NCBI GenBank assembly: GCA_019722365.1
Contig: JADFUC010000767.1
Location: 682,001-746,000, forward strand
DNA from: Lithospermum erythrorhizon
Taxonomy: Eukaryota > Streptophyta > Magnoliopsida > Boraginales > Boraginaceae
Direction: 5' to 3'
Length of the DNA stretch: 64,000 nt
The position numbers and the translations under genes were made by a program. Below are positions 11,901 to 23,557 of the stretch, one piece after another. The notes beneath the pieces are model-generated. The model was not told the origin of the DNA. It made no database searches and saw nothing but the letters and a program-made list of their open reading frames with translations. Every line of letters starts with the position of its first letter. Within the stretch, counting starts at the first letter, position 1.

Positions 11901-12446
11901 GTAGAAATGGCAGTGAACAATAATATAATGTTACATTCATAACTAGAAAATTATTCAATATTTGTTATATATTGAGTAATAATATTAACATTATCATAAT
12001 ATATATAACTACTTATTGTATGTAAAAAATATAGTATGTTAGCCAAGTTTGTCATCATATATATGTGTATTATTATAATGAAATTAAAGGAATATTATTA
12101 GTTAATAAACTATGGTGAGAATTATGAATTTGAATATTTTTCCTAGAAAAACTATCTAGGCATGCATGCATGAAAGGTAAATTTCTTCATCAACATAGGC
12201 TTAAACAATTAAACTATGAATTGACAAAAAGGGAAGAAAAATGAGCTACCCATCAATATACTGGCTACAAATAACTACATGAATCAATCAGGTAGAAAAA
12301 TAATAATGTTGTGAGCCAATGAGAGATATATCTATCCCCCTCCCCCGGAAAACAAAAAACAAAATATAAATTTGTTTGTACTAATTGTGAGTACCTAAGA
12401 GGCCAAAAATGAAGGCCAAGTGTTCAACAGTCCATACTACGGCCAT
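8983..12446 (-). CDS. SWEET-family sugar transporter (MtN3/saliva), 289 aa, probably clade III
   Basis: Six exons read on the minus strand: 12446-12395, 11898-11862, 11754-11544, 11031-10870, 9597-9493, 9285-8983. The layout is that of plant SWEET genes, with the typical 37-bp second exon and 162-bp fourth exon. SWEETs are seven-helix uniporters exporting sucrose or hexoses across the plasma membrane. Visible motifs: LAFIFGLLGNIVSF, LAPVPTF, GFQSIPYVVALFS, TINGIGCVIE, VFAAPLSIM, FMPFTLSLFLTLCATMWFFYG, LPNVIGF. Against the AtSWEET13 pocket, N77, W176 and N192 match N76, W180 and N196, but the Trp58 position is Leu60. Exon 5 is 105 bp instead of the usual 120: the old acceptor region now reads a stop, and a ttatag acceptor 15 bp inside restores frame at the cost of about five residues at the start of helix 6. 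The long charged, Met-rich C tail (from ~212) suggests clade III. Probably expressed; transport activity is uncertain. Confidence 0.88.
9789..10262. mobile_element. MITE-like insertion in SWEET intron 4 (Tourist/Harbinger-like ends)
   Basis: The left end (ctacattagtttccctataa then cttttctaaaattcaccc) is the approximate reverse complement of the right end (ttcctaaaatagtttttagg then ggagtgatatgagtgctctta). The same terminal sequence occurs at 26341-26396 (ttaatagggaaactagtg then tgaatgctctta). Ends reading TAAGAGCA inward with a 3-bp TTA/TAA target are typical of PIF/Harbinger-derived Tourist MITEs. The interior is AT-rich and non-coding. Boundaries are approximate. Confidence 0.5.
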
Positions 12447-12540
12447 TTGGTGATGACTAATGAAGCTCTTGCAAATAATCTAAATGATTATTAATTTATA
12501 AAGAGGCTTGGAGGAATATATATGCTTCATATTACAATCC

Positions 12541-12548
12541 TATATATA
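12541..12548 (-). promoter_or_regulatory. Probable TATA box of the SWEET gene
   Basis: On the minus strand the text reads ctatatatagg about 95-100 bp upstream of the start codon at 12446, a spacing that leaves a 5' UTR of roughly 65 bp. It is the only clean TATA-like word in the right place. Confidence 0.45.
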
Positions 12549-12559
12549 GTGTAAGAATG

Positions 12560-14110
12560 GTTAGGCAAAAGAGCTGATGAGGTATTAATGTTTGGCAGTA
12601 TATCTTTAATATATAATGGTCGCCATTAAAACTTTGCATTGTGAGGTCCTTAAAATTATACAACCACATCCTCATTATAACAAACACTTCAATTCGTTTG
12701 ATATTTTAGACGAGTGTGTTGCCATCAGATTCATATATATTGTAATACATGAGGGTGCGAATAGTCATAACTAGTTATTTGATTAGATTATTGAAGTAAA
12801 AACCTCAAATTTTTAGCAATAAATTTTACAAGTCTTAAAGAAAATAAATTCAAACACTTGAAAACATGAAATTGTAATGAGACTTGAATTTCAATGTTTA
12901 AAGATGTCGAGTGTGAAGTGATTTTTATTTTCCTCCTCGCTCTCATCATTGTTGCAGGTCAAACAAAAAATATACTATCTCAATCTAAAATGATTTGTTA
13001 TGTATGTTTTGAATCTTGATAACTAAATTTTGATGAAAATATTTAATTTGGATATGATATATGTCAAAATCAAGGTTAAATACATTAATTAAGATCTCAA
13101 ACTTTATTAATTACAATTAAACTTGATCAATAAAATGATGGGATGTGGGGAGTAAGCAGAAATTGACAAAACCACAAGGATTATGTTTAGATCCCTTATG
13201 CTTAAAAGTTGAGCACACAAAGTTAATCATTTCTTTACGGCACTTCTTTTCTATTGAAATGTCCATATGATGCTGCGTTACTACTAATTGGCAAGGTACA
13301 TAATAATATCTTATGGCCAACTAATAAGATTAGTTCTTTACAAAATTACGAGTTATGCAGATTTGCGGACCTCATTAATCTGCCCATGGAATTTGGTGCC
13401 AATTTGGGCGAATTTTTGTCTCAGGCTGCACTTCTCTTGTCCACTCATATTATCACCACAAAGATATTCGTAATTATTAGTCATTCATGTCAATTTATTT
13501 GATTATTTACACTTTTATTTCATATAATTTCAAATGTAACCTATTTTAACGTGTAATGATTATCTCTAATCAATTAATGTTAAAATAAAAAATTTGCACA
13601 CAACATTAATAAAATAAATGAGACCCAAATACAACGGTCACTAAGACATATTTTGCGATTTATTTTCTTTATAATGTGCAAGGATTTATAGTTGCGGGGA
13701 TTCCACGATCAGGATGTGATGGATTCATCAAAACAATCGGTTATATGGGAAAGGGAGTACTACACATTTATTGTATGACTCCATTATCGGTATATTGGTT
13801 TTGATATAAAAAGTATATATCATTGTCAAAAGAAAAAAAAGTTTATCCTGTAATGAGTTTGATCTAGTGCTAACATTAATATAGTAATTTGGTGCTAAGG
13901 AATACTTTCAAATTAAAACCCTAATCTGATTAACAAATCCAAAATTGAATCAAATCACAATTATTTCAATTTTCAAGCTTCAAATTGAACTCTTTAACAT
14001 AAGAGTAATAAAAATCAATACTTTCAAATTTGATCAACAATGCAATCAAATATTTTTCATATTCTGAAGGTATTTTTTCATCCAATTAATCATTCAGTTA
14101 TATGGGCATC
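12560..14110. other. Intergenic DNA, no gene recognised
   Basis: This is AT-rich spacer between the SWEET promoter and the next MITE. A MITE-like edge (tactatctcaatctaaaatg, 12971-12990) has no visible partner. Overlapping short frames at 13117-13502 on both strands show no family resemblance. Confidence 0.5.
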
Positions 14111-14121
14111 ATTCTTTAATA

Positions 14122-14366
14122 CTCCCCTGTCCCAAAAAGATTGTCCAGTTTTGAATTTTAGTATTAGGCTTCTTAAATTATGAACTTAAGTGTTTTGTAT
14201 GTATTGTATAATATTGTGTGGAAATTGTATCAAAAGATAGTATTTTTAATGTACTTTACTATTAGCATAATCATAGTTTTGATTCAATTCAAATTATTTG
14301 TGTCAATTAAGTGTTCAAAGTTTGTTAATTGAATCCTAAGTATGTTAATTTTGACCATTGAGGTAG
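14122..14366. mobile_element. Stowaway-like MITE with eroded right end
   Basis: The left end ctcccctgtcccaaaaagat followed by tgtcc is a classic Stowaway terminal repeat directly after TA (14120-14121). The right end (ttgaccattgaggtag before TA at 14367-14368) matches only loosely. The length of about 245 bp agrees with the better-preserved copies at 1044 and 36889. Confidence 0.55.
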
Positions 14367-14585
14367 TATCCTGTTCCTAGAGAAACGGTAACTAAGAGTA
14401 GCTAATTCTTTTGCTTATTTTTTGTTTTATTTTTTGGGTCACAGTTGTTTTTAGTTTGAATAGTTTCTGTTGAATAAGAGTTCCAAGAACTGAAGAGAAT
14501 GATGACTGGTGGGTTTGGTTATTGAATAGTTTGATCAGCGTTTTAGAGCATTGCGAATCTTATCTTTTATCGGCTATTGGGAGGT

Positions 14586-15110
14586 ATGAATCTGAAACCT
14601 TTAATTTCGCTGGAAACTGTAAGAAGTTTATCGAGATGTAATAGAAGTTTATCAGGGGACGCTTGGTTTAATCGAAATGCATCGCCTGCTGCATCTTCCG
14701 GGCCTGCATTAGTGAAATCATCAGACAATTAGCTTCAGGGGTACCATTTATGGAGTCCCAAAAAGCTGCAGTCTTGTATGTTGTATTATAGATTTTTACA
14801 CACTGCACAAGTGGCTCTCAAAGGGGATTTAGAAAATGAGACGGAGGAGGATGCTGTGATGAATGAGTTCTTATCAAGATTTGTATGGATAATGCGCGGG
14901 AAGCTTGCTGAGGTTTACACCGACTGTGATAAGAAAACTGTTAATGCGATGCTTTTGATTATCGTTGAGAAGGTTGTATCAGAAATGGAAAAGGATTGGT
15001 CTTCAGGAGATGTCGGGATCTGCTGTGGCATTCTCGTCAGAGAATTTTAGTGAGGATCTGTGGAGGACTGTACGGGAGGTCAGTAATGTGGTTGTGGAGT
15101 ATATGGGTGT
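14586..15110 (+). pseudogene. Broken N-terminal fragment of an organelle-targeted protein (PPR-associated type, tentative)
   Basis: A frame opens at 14586 with a transit-peptide-like N terminus (MNLKPLISLETVRSLSRCNR, Arg/Ser-rich, then SPAASSGPALVKSSDN). It meets a TAG at 14730, continues in the same frame through conserved-looking text (EEDAVMNEFLSRFVWIMRGK, then KKTVNAMLLIIVEKVVSEME), and near 15015 shifts frame to SSENFSEDLWRTVREVSNVV. I recall EFLSRFVWIMRGK and SEDLWKTV-like segments from N-terminal regions of some plant pentatricopeptide-repeat proteins, but no PPR repeats follow here. One internal stop plus one frameshift plus loss of the remainder argues for a truncated pseudogene. Family assignment is from memory and weak. 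Confidence 0.6.
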
Positions 15111-15565
15111 GTGTGTGTGCGCGTGGTGCTTAAGTAAATAAATGGGCATCCTTGTTATACTTTATGTTTGTTTTAACTTTCAATTACTGTTTCTTATCAT
15201 TTCGCAAGGCCACATTCTTTTCAGTTCCCGTTATGCTTACTTTGTGTTGTATATCATTACCAAAGATGCATGGTCTAATATGTTAGTGGCATGATTTTAG
15301 AGAAGGAATCTGGAAACTTCTGTCTGCTACTTTTGAGGGGATTTTCAATGCAACAATATTTGGAGTGGTGGTGTTGCAGGTATGTTGTGGTTTCAAGGTT
15401 TTTTACTTGTAGGGAGGTTGTCTAAGAATTAAGAGATTATCATTGGTTTTATTTCTTCATGGAAACCGTATATTTGATGATATGTCAATTGAAGACTTTT
15501 ACATTGACATGGACGACGTGTGGCATTACATTTTTCAACACTTGCATACACAAGTAAAACCATTT

Positions 15566-16726
15566 CTAATAATACTCCCCTTTAATGAAGTCATTCATAC
15601 GTTGCATATCTCCACTTTGCTGCCCAACCACTGCTCGAACGACATCGGTTATCGAAATCATTCCTACTATCTTGCCATCAATGACCGGGACATGCCGTAT
15701 ATGATTTTCTACATGCAAAGAAGTGATGTAATTTGCTTGTGTAGGCATTAGAACAGTGCTAATTTATGCATACACACTTTGTCCCTGTACTCAGCCATGT
15801 TACACATGCATTCCATTCCATATTTATATATACATGGAGAGAGAGAGGGATATGAATACCTGTCATCAACTGCATTGCCTGAAGAATATTTGTCTCAGAA
15901 GTTACTGTTATTAACTTGTCCTGTTGAAAAGTATTGGAAAGAGTTAACTTAGATTTGGAAGGAGTAGATGCACAACATGGGTCACATATGATCAGAATAG
16001 TAAGAACATAATAATTAACCTGATCAGTCATGATATCTCCCACTTGTGTGTTTTTGGATGGTCTATTGCCTGCAATTACTTTCTGTAGATAATCTGTTCG
16101 AAACATCATAAGATGACCATTAAGTTTAATTTGATCGTTTTTTTTCTAATTCAATAATTGCTAGATCTAACCACCTTAATACTTCTAAGAATGTTACATT
16201 TATTCTGCCATTTTTGTAATGCATCTGTTCTTTTAAGTATAATACTCTATTGCAGTGTTTTTTCTTTCTTCAACAGCTTTTACCTCGTTCTGTGATGATT
16301 CCTGCTATCTTCTCTTCTTTTCCTGGCCTCAGTACTACCAATGATCCAATGTTGTTTTTTGCCATCTACTACCAGAATAATTGGTTTAATGCTATAATGT
16401 GGGAACACTAATGCTAATGTACTACAACTTTTTATGATGTTTGTGAAGTTTCAAGAACTTACTTGCTTTGCTGCATCATGAGCTGTGTCATCTATGCGAC
16501 ACCAGAGCCATGAGCCAACCTTTTCCTCTCCCTTGTTCATTAAGATGTCTTCCACAGTTGTATTCTCTAATCCCTTTTGATGCATATAGGGAGGAGAGAT
16601 GACACAGCTATGTCGAGGGAAGGCCTCCCTTGTCATAGGATTGTAGATTGATTGAATGCGTCTCTGTAGAGCTGCAGGCTGTAGCTGTTCATGACAATAC
16701 CGGAATGCTTGGACCAAACGTTGCAT
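15566..16726 (-). CDS. Two-CBS-domain protein, CBSX3-like, probably mitochondrial, 207 aa
   Basis: Five exons on the minus strand: 16726-16463, 16365-16284, 16093-16020, 15920-15860, 15708-15566. All junctions are GT..AG and the frame is intact for 207 residues ending EYY. CBS pairs bind adenosine nucleotides; plant CBSX3 proteins are mitochondrial and modulate thioredoxin-dependent redox control. Residues 1-50 are Arg/Gln-rich without acids in the first dozen, fitting a presequence. CBS1 spans about 57-125 (TTVEDIL, GSWLWC, DAAKQMAKNNIGSLVVL, GIITERDYL). CBS2 spans about 135-203 (VGDIMTDQDKLITVT, NILQAMQLM, IRHVPVIDGKIVGMISITDV). Length and the closing QRMNDFIKGEYY match the CBSX3 group. The protein is close to the usual ~206 residues, so the model is probably complete. 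Confidence 0.92.
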
Positions 16727-17835
16727 GGTGAACCTATCAATTCAGCATAAGTTAAAAGAGATCAGTAAAAAAAAATGCCTTGGTTTTATTTCCAGTGCGT
16801 GATGGTTTCTTTGGGAAGCATAGCAAGAAATTTAAACTATTGCACGTTTATATATGTTGAAACTGATTTTTCAAAATCTGACGGGGCTTGAACATATATG
16901 TTTCTATGAGATTTCCATTTAATTACTGTTGGTGATTCTGTTATCCAGAATCTGCCTCGGATAAGTTACTGTTCTAATTCCAAAATAACGATCTAAGTTT
17001 GAGTCGTCACTCGTCTCCATGCAGGCTCGATTTGTTTCTGAGCCTGGTTTGGTTCAGCTCAGTAGGTGCTTGGTGTTGTTGATAATTGGAGAACCGCCAA
17101 GCCAGTTGCCTCAATAACTCAGCTTTCGGAAACATCCAGTCGTAAGGCAAGGCAAGTTTGAACCACCACCATATTGGTTGAATCTCATCTTCCAAGGCTT
17201 GTTAATGTGATTAATGATTTGTTAGATAAAATGTATACATAGCTAGAACATACGTACATACCTATGAATGGAGAAAATGGTCTTGATGCTCAAAGTAGAA
17301 AGAACTCCTTAAGCTAACGATAGAGGTTAACCTAAGATTTGATAACATTTTAATCAAGTCAGGAGGACAATAACCTTTCTTGCTGTGCTCAATATCTTCT
17401 TTTTATGTTCTTTTCTTGAGAGACTTCACAGGAATTCCATGGCTCGAAGTTTGGTTCTTTCCAATTTAAAATGGTTTAACCTTTAATATAGCCCTTAAAT
17501 TGGGATACACACATTTGAAATGACAGCCTCTGCTTGCCTGCATGATATTTCGGCGGCGTAAAATGGCTATTTTCTTGCTTATGCGCGTAAACAAGCTACT
17601 GCGGGTGTTTATAAGCGTAAGCGGAGTGGTGGTTGAGAAAACCGCAATAGCCGAACTCGGTATTTGCTTTATGTCAATGGCCGAATTGACTTTGTTTGCT
17701 GGTAACGTCTTTGTTAATTTGTTTGTTTTTAGCATTGAATTAGATAAATTACTTATTACGGAATAAAGATTTTTTTTGTGTGTTTGTTAGATACTTGGCG
17801 TGGTATTAGGCTTGTTTGTTTGTAAGCCTTGATAC

Positions 17836-18035
17836 GAATTGAATTTAAATAAATTAATTACATAAGGAGCCCAACTTAAATAATTAATTACATAAGAAAT
17901 ATTAAATAATTTATTACATGGAATGAATTAAATATATACACATAGAATGCGATAAATAGCCCGATTACATAAAAATGAAATAAATAATTGAGTACGTAAG
18001 AATGAAATAAATAGTAATTCCATAAGAAGAAAGCG
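17836..18035 (+). repeat. Degenerate ~27-bp tandem repeat, first block
   Basis: Units of the form aataattaattacataaga followed by atgaatta repeat with variation, for example near 17848, 17872, 17900, 17960 and 18000. The same unit reappears at 19738-19830, about 1.8 kb downstream, so the two blocks may be outer parts of one element or duplication. Confidence 0.6.
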
Positions 18036-18929
18036 ATCGGCGTATAATGGCTAGAAGTGGAAATGCGTCGGCGTAATGGCTGAGATATTACATGTAAGGG
18101 AGGATAAGTATCGTTTTGCGATAATCGTCAATCGAGCTGACCTCGGTACTCAAATGTTACGTATTTCCCATGTGCCTCCCGTTCCTCCTCAAAATTAAAC
18201 ATGAATTAATTTTTTTATTTTTATTAATATTTACCGATTGTGTTAATTGAATTATTTTGAAATATGATAAACTTATTCAAATAATTGTGTACTAATATTT
18301 TGTACTAATAATTATTGTAATAAAATTATTCAAATCGATGAATTCTTGTCGAGCTACACTTTCGTTCAATTTTTGAATGTCGATAATTATTTAATGTTAT
18401 TATTTCGAATGTTAATAGACATATACGAGTTGGGAATTATGTCGAAGTTCGATTTTAATTGGGTGTGGACAAAATTAAAATGAATTGCGTGGATAGAAAA
18501 ATTGAACGTTTTAACGTTTGAGCATTATGTACGTTATAACAAATGTACTAAATTATCAAATTTATTATGGTTATTTGATAAAGTAACAAATAATTACCAT
18601 GTTTATAATGGCTTGACGCGTAAATGATTAAACACATTAAAACAACTAAGTGATTGACATTTACTTAATAGCTGCAGTAAATCAATTAACTTGTTACTTA
18701 ATGGCCAACTTGAAACTTCGACATTACTTGACAAGCGCTCGGTGTCCATGACGAAGCGGATTTTTACGATTTGACAACCATATTTGATTTAGCCAAACAA
18801 CTGTAGATTTGACAACACGTTCACCCAGAGTCGTCGTTTTTTCGGCGAATTTGGCGGTTTGTCCGCGAGGAATAAACAAATTTATCAGCGGTTTGGTGGA
18901 AAACATATGACGGTTGCATAATAAATTGT

Positions 18930-19375
18930 GTATCAAATATTATGAAATTATTGAGAATATGAAATTATGTGTAGAATTACATGCATCAAATATTGTAAGA
19001 AATTATCGAGAAATATAAGTATTAAGATTATATAAGTATTAAGATATGAAAGTGTCAGAATATGAGAGTAATAAGATTATGAAATTGGCCAAAAGAATAT
19101 GAAATTATTAAGAATTATAGAAATTATTAAGAATATGACATTATTAAGATGTAAAATTATTAAGAATATAAGTATTATGATTATGAAATTATTAAGAATA
19201 TGAAATTATTAAGACTATGAAATTATTAAGATTATGAAATTGGCTAAGAATATGAGAAATTATTAAGATTATGAAATTATTAAGATTATGAAATTATTAA
19301 GATTATGAAATTATTAAGAATATCAAATATTATGAAATTATCGAGAATATGAAATTGTAATAAATTGATAAATTG
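18930..19375 (+). repeat. 17-bp minisatellite (aagattatgaaattatt)
   Basis: The 17-bp unit aagattatgaaattatt, with the variant aagaatatgaaattatt, is repeated back to back, most regularly at 19140-19330, with decaying copies on both sides. It has no coding potential. Similar words (tatgaaattatt) continue scattered to about 20590, suggesting the whole region grew by local duplication. Confidence 0.8.
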
Positions 19376-19737
19376 CGTATTAGCCATTCGAATTGATTAC
19401 ATTCGAATTGATTAGATTGAATTAATACATTGAATTGTAATACATTAATTATCGCAGATTGGCAAATTGAACATTTTAACGTTTGAATAATGACATGATT
19501 ATATAATAAATGCAATAAAGTACCAAATTTATTCCGTGTCGCTAGTTCAGCCCAACAGTAAATATAATGTTAAGCTGATGAAGCTTGATAAAAGAACTTC
19601 AATTTGTTTGTTAGCAACGAGGGATAACTCGTTTGTTTGTTATGACGCGATAATTAAACATGTTGCTCGACAAGCAGGTGGAAAGAACTTCGGTTGTTAC
19701 ACGACAATAACGAGGCCCGGCCAGTTGTTACAAATTA

Positions 19738-19830
19738 TATAAGAATGAATTAAATAATTAAGTACGTAAAAATAAATTAAATAATTAATTACATGAAAAT
19801 GAATTAAATAATGAATTAAGTAATGAACGA
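19738..19830 (+). repeat. Degenerate ~27-bp tandem repeat, second block
   Basis: Three to four units of aagaatgaattaaataatta plus agtacgtaaa-type text, clearly the same unit as the block at 17836-18035 and in the same orientation. Confidence 0.6.
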
Positions 19831-20463
19831 ATTACTCTCATGTTTGTTAGAAAATGAACGTTTTCACTTTGTAAAATATTATGAAATTATTGAAATTATG
19901 ATTGCAAACTAGCAAATTCGAGATGTGGTTGTTATCGAAACAGCGAATCTGTATGATACTTGTTTTTAATAGCGACTTCGTAGTACTTTGTTTCGCTAAC
20001 AAAGCTTGAGTGAACCGTACTTGTTTTGTAACAAGCGAGTTAGACAACCAGCCGATGATAGTAAGCGACCTAGCCTTTTCTTTTTAGTTTGTTGCAAAAT
20101 AAATTTTCTTAATGTATCGATAATTTCAAAATTATTGTTCAATTTTGTATAATATTTCTCAATTATGTTAGTTGGTGTTTAAATATGATGAAATTATTCA
20201 AATTATGATTATAATAAGATAGTAAAAATATGTTAAATAAGATAAGTAAAATTGTTCAATTTTGTATTAACTTTCAATTAAAATTGTGATTATGTTCTAA
20301 TTTCGTGGAATCTTCTTAAATTAATTGGTGTTAAATACTATGAAATTATTTTGGAAATGTATTAATAGAGAATGTGATAGATTTCTCACATTCTGAAATT
20401 ATGTTATGAAATTATGTTAGAAATGTATTATAAAATTGCGATTAATTGTAGTTTAATATTATG

Positions 20464-20590
20464 AAATTATTTTGCTGTTAAATATGATATTTATTTCTTA
20501 TGAAATTATGATAGTTATTGTTGTTAAATATGATAGTTATTTCTCAAATTGTTGTTAAATATGATAGTTATTTCTTATGAAATTATTTTT
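20464..20590 (+). repeat. Short tandem repeat of gttaaatatgatagttattt
   Basis: Four close copies of gttaaatatgatagttattt (about 20475, 20524, 20555 and variants), each followed by cttatgaaatt or ctcaaattgtt. Part of the same AT-rich repeat landscape. Confidence 0.65.
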
Positions 20591-22223
20591 CTTATTTTGA
20601 AGTGAGTAACTATGTTGAAAATAGCCTAATTATTTACATCGATTTTCTAAACACAATAATTTTTACTATCGCTTTGTTCTTGACCCAAATTTGCATAATC
20701 GAAAGTTTAAAGCATGAGCAAATAGCGAACGTCGTCGTGTTTATCGGTTTTGGTATTAGTATAAGGATGGTAATATATTTTTATTTTGTCAATTTCATCA
20801 TATTTACTATTTTTTCTAACTAATTAATTGATCACGATAATTTACATCGAATCTTAGATGTAATGTCAAAAATGCTTGAAAAAATACATCTCTAGATGTA
20901 TAAGTAATTAAAACAAAAATGTAATAAGTATTTGTCACTTTTTGATTGATATCCAATAAAGACCGCCTTTTTAAAATATTTTGTGCATTTTTTTGCGTGT
21001 TTCGATAGTTAAATCTCTGCAAGCAATTTAGTTCCATGTTTGCATAGCTGTCTGGCGAATTGAAGCGAGGTTTGTGCTTGAACAAACGGCTTCTTTTGAT
21101 GTTTGTTTTGAAGCGAATAATAATTACATTTGTTTATAGTAAGCCGATTTGTTTGTTTGTTTGTTTCTTAACGAATTCGGCTTGTTACTCTAACAATTAA
21201 TAATTCGACTTTGTTTGTTAAGCCAACGCGAGCAAAGTCGCGCATTCTTAACAAGCATGATCGTGTTCGTTGGGGGTATTTTAGTAATTTCGCCGTTTCT
21301 TTACATTTTATTGTGTATACAGTGATTCGGACATTTGGGTATTCTCCATTCATTAATACGTGCTTGAAAATGTTGATTATGAAATATTAACCCATTTTAT
21401 TTTTTATTTTTTGTTTCTTTTGTAAACCCATTTTTACTTGGTCCCCTTGATTCGGACCCTCACGACTTTCCTTTGTAGCTTCATTTGAGTTTATTTGAAG
21501 GCACCCAACATTCCACTTGGGATGTGGGGTGGATCCAGGATATGAAAATTGGATGGTCCTCGATTGTTGGTTAAGTTGGAATTTTTTTAGGACAACATTG
21601 TAAATAAAGAGGATAAAATTAATTTTACTAAACAAAAATAGAATCATACAAAATTGGCTTATGCCCTAAATGACTGCAAGAATTGTCTATTTTTATGTAA
21701 CTTACTAACTTTACATTTGCTTTATGAATTCCGAACACAAAGAGATTAAACTTATAAGTACTATTTGACGGAAAGTTGAAATATTTAGAGTTGAAGTAAC
21801 AAGAAACAGTAGTTAGCAGAGAAAAAAAAAATGCAAGTGATTACTACAGAAGGGCAAGGGAATTTTGAAAAAACCTTTATGCAAGTAAATATGTAATATG
21901 GGTTCTGAGATGCTCTATTTATTTCCTCTTATACTCCAATTCAATGGAAAATACAAAAAATATATATATATATATGTAATATGGACAAGAATAGTAGTAC
22001 TAATAATATAGTACGTCTGTTATTTTGGAGGATTGCTGTACGGTAGTGCATCTATTGCAAAAAGCAATAAACAAAAGCAGATACTCTCCGTATTGCAGGT
22101 GGGGGCTTGCAACAGACAATTTAGTAGCTACCTAGAATAGAACACAAGCGTTCCAAAGAAAACAGTAAGAACTTTGGGTGGTCATTGTGCATATCTTGAC
22201 ATTCAACCGGATAAAATCCCCTA

Positions 22224-22772
22224 CATCCATCATTCCTATTAGATTGTTAAATTTTGATAATTTATATTTTTATAATTGAATTCAAATAAATTTTGTATAT
22301 ATTGTATAATATGGTAGTGAAAACCATATTAAAATTGTATTTCAACATATTTTACTTGATTAACATGATATATTTAATTCGAATTGAGAGTCGTTGTCTA
22401 CAATAAAATTAATTGAAAAGCATGTTGAGTTGAGGTGAAGTTGTATCTCTAATAAAATTAATTAAAAAATATATTTAATTCAAATTGAAGTCGTATCTCT
22501 AATAAAATTAACCAAAAAACTTTACACATTGAAAAATTAAAATTTATCCATCTTTAGTGACCAAGGTTGCATATTATGCTCACGCATATTAACTAAGCAT
22601 ATTAACGCTCTTAATTGCCCCGGAAATCGATCAAACCACAATGCAAAAAACTGTAAAGCTTTATCAGAATAACGACATTTGAATAGGATTTTAAAATAAT
22701 TACAAATAATTTCTAAATTCAATTTTAAAATAATTTCAAAATTATAAAATGATCGTTTTGGGATGGAGGGAA
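22224..22772. mobile_element. Stowaway-like element of unusual length (549 bp), tentative
   Basis: The right end gatcgttttgggatggaggg plus aa before TA (22773-22774) is a clear Stowaway terminal repeat. The best left partner is catccatcattcctattaga plus ttg after TA (22222-22223), a looser match. The body contains three ~50-57-bp tandem units, which would explain the unusual length. Confidence 0.4.
22388..22535 (+). repeat. Three ~50-57-bp tandem units
   Basis: Each unit contains gtcgtatctctaataaaatt (or gtcgttgtctacaataaaatt) followed by aattgaaaaa- and aattgaagt-type text. It lies inside the putative long MITE. Confidence 0.65.
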
Positions 22773-23515
22773 TATATAAGATTCTAGAAGCATATCTTCA
22801 TTGCAATAATATGTTTATTAGAATCTGAAATACTGTGAGCACTTTAGTCCATGAGTGCACATGATGTTCTTCATCACTCTGATCACAACACAGCTTGTCC
22901 AGGCAACCTTTGATCATTGTTACTTCAAATTAAGGCACCTTCTAATCTATATATGCAAGCACTACTCACATTTTCTCTTGATTTTGATACTTTCTTGACA
23001 TATAATCATGTGCCCAGTGGCGAGAATCATGAATTAGAGGAAGCGAGCAACTTAAATTTTAAATAAATGAATGTGTAGTAAAATTTTATTTTTTTAATAG
23101 TAAAGATAATTTTGATATTTTAATTAGGACGACCGCATGCCCCTAATACCTCCATTGATCATGCCGGTTGTCCAATAATAGTAACTTCATCTATAAAAAC
23201 TAATTAACTTGGTTAAATTTTACTTGTTTTGGTCCACGCTTTTGTCACCACCATGCATGCTTGTTTTTTCACTTAATCTTTTACCTCCATCTCCATCCTT
23301 TTTAATTCTCTTAATAGCAACCTCTTCATTTATTTCAAACGTTGCCATCTATATTCCATTACATATTTCATAACGTACATCTCTTCAATTCATTTCAAGA
23401 AACCTATTAATTCATCAAGTCCTTTGAATCAAACTAAAAACGTACTTGATTTACTTCTTCATTAAAATGAACTAATTAGTTGTCATGCGTTATGACATTA
23501 CTACTTTACTAGTAC

Positions 23516-23522
23516 TATAAAT
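23516..23522 (+). promoter_or_regulatory. Probable TATA box of the pectinesterase gene
   Basis: The word tataaat in actataaatttggcac lies 36-42 bp upstream of the start codon at 23558. Transcription would then start only about 10 bp before the ATG, a very short leader, so an alternative upstream promoter cannot be excluded. Confidence 0.4.
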
Positions 23523-23557
23523 TTGGCACATTTTTATTGAAACCTTAAAACAAAAAA

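Larger units (their letters stand above)
17300..21640. other. Repeat-built AT-rich gene desert
   Basis: No gene is recognised. The block mixes several tandem arrays (listed separately) with short islands of higher GC that read as a series of aacgaattcggcttgtt, ttgtttgttaagcc-type words (17545-17720, 19880-20060, 21040-21270). Such Gly-free, CG-containing words are reminiscent of the ends of non-autonomous hAT or MULE elements in plants. Frames of 60-90 codons (17542, 18724, 19536, 20602, 20816) run through these repeats and carry no domain I know. Confidence 0.45.

Noticed and set aside
17836..19830. CRISPR-like array
   Set aside because: The repeats are directly adjacent, degenerate and AT-rich, with no spacers, in eukaryotic DNA.
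20602..20823. 73-codon hydrophobic frame as a membrane protein
   Set aside because: Its Ile/Phe-rich composition is expected from the AT-rich repeats it lies in.
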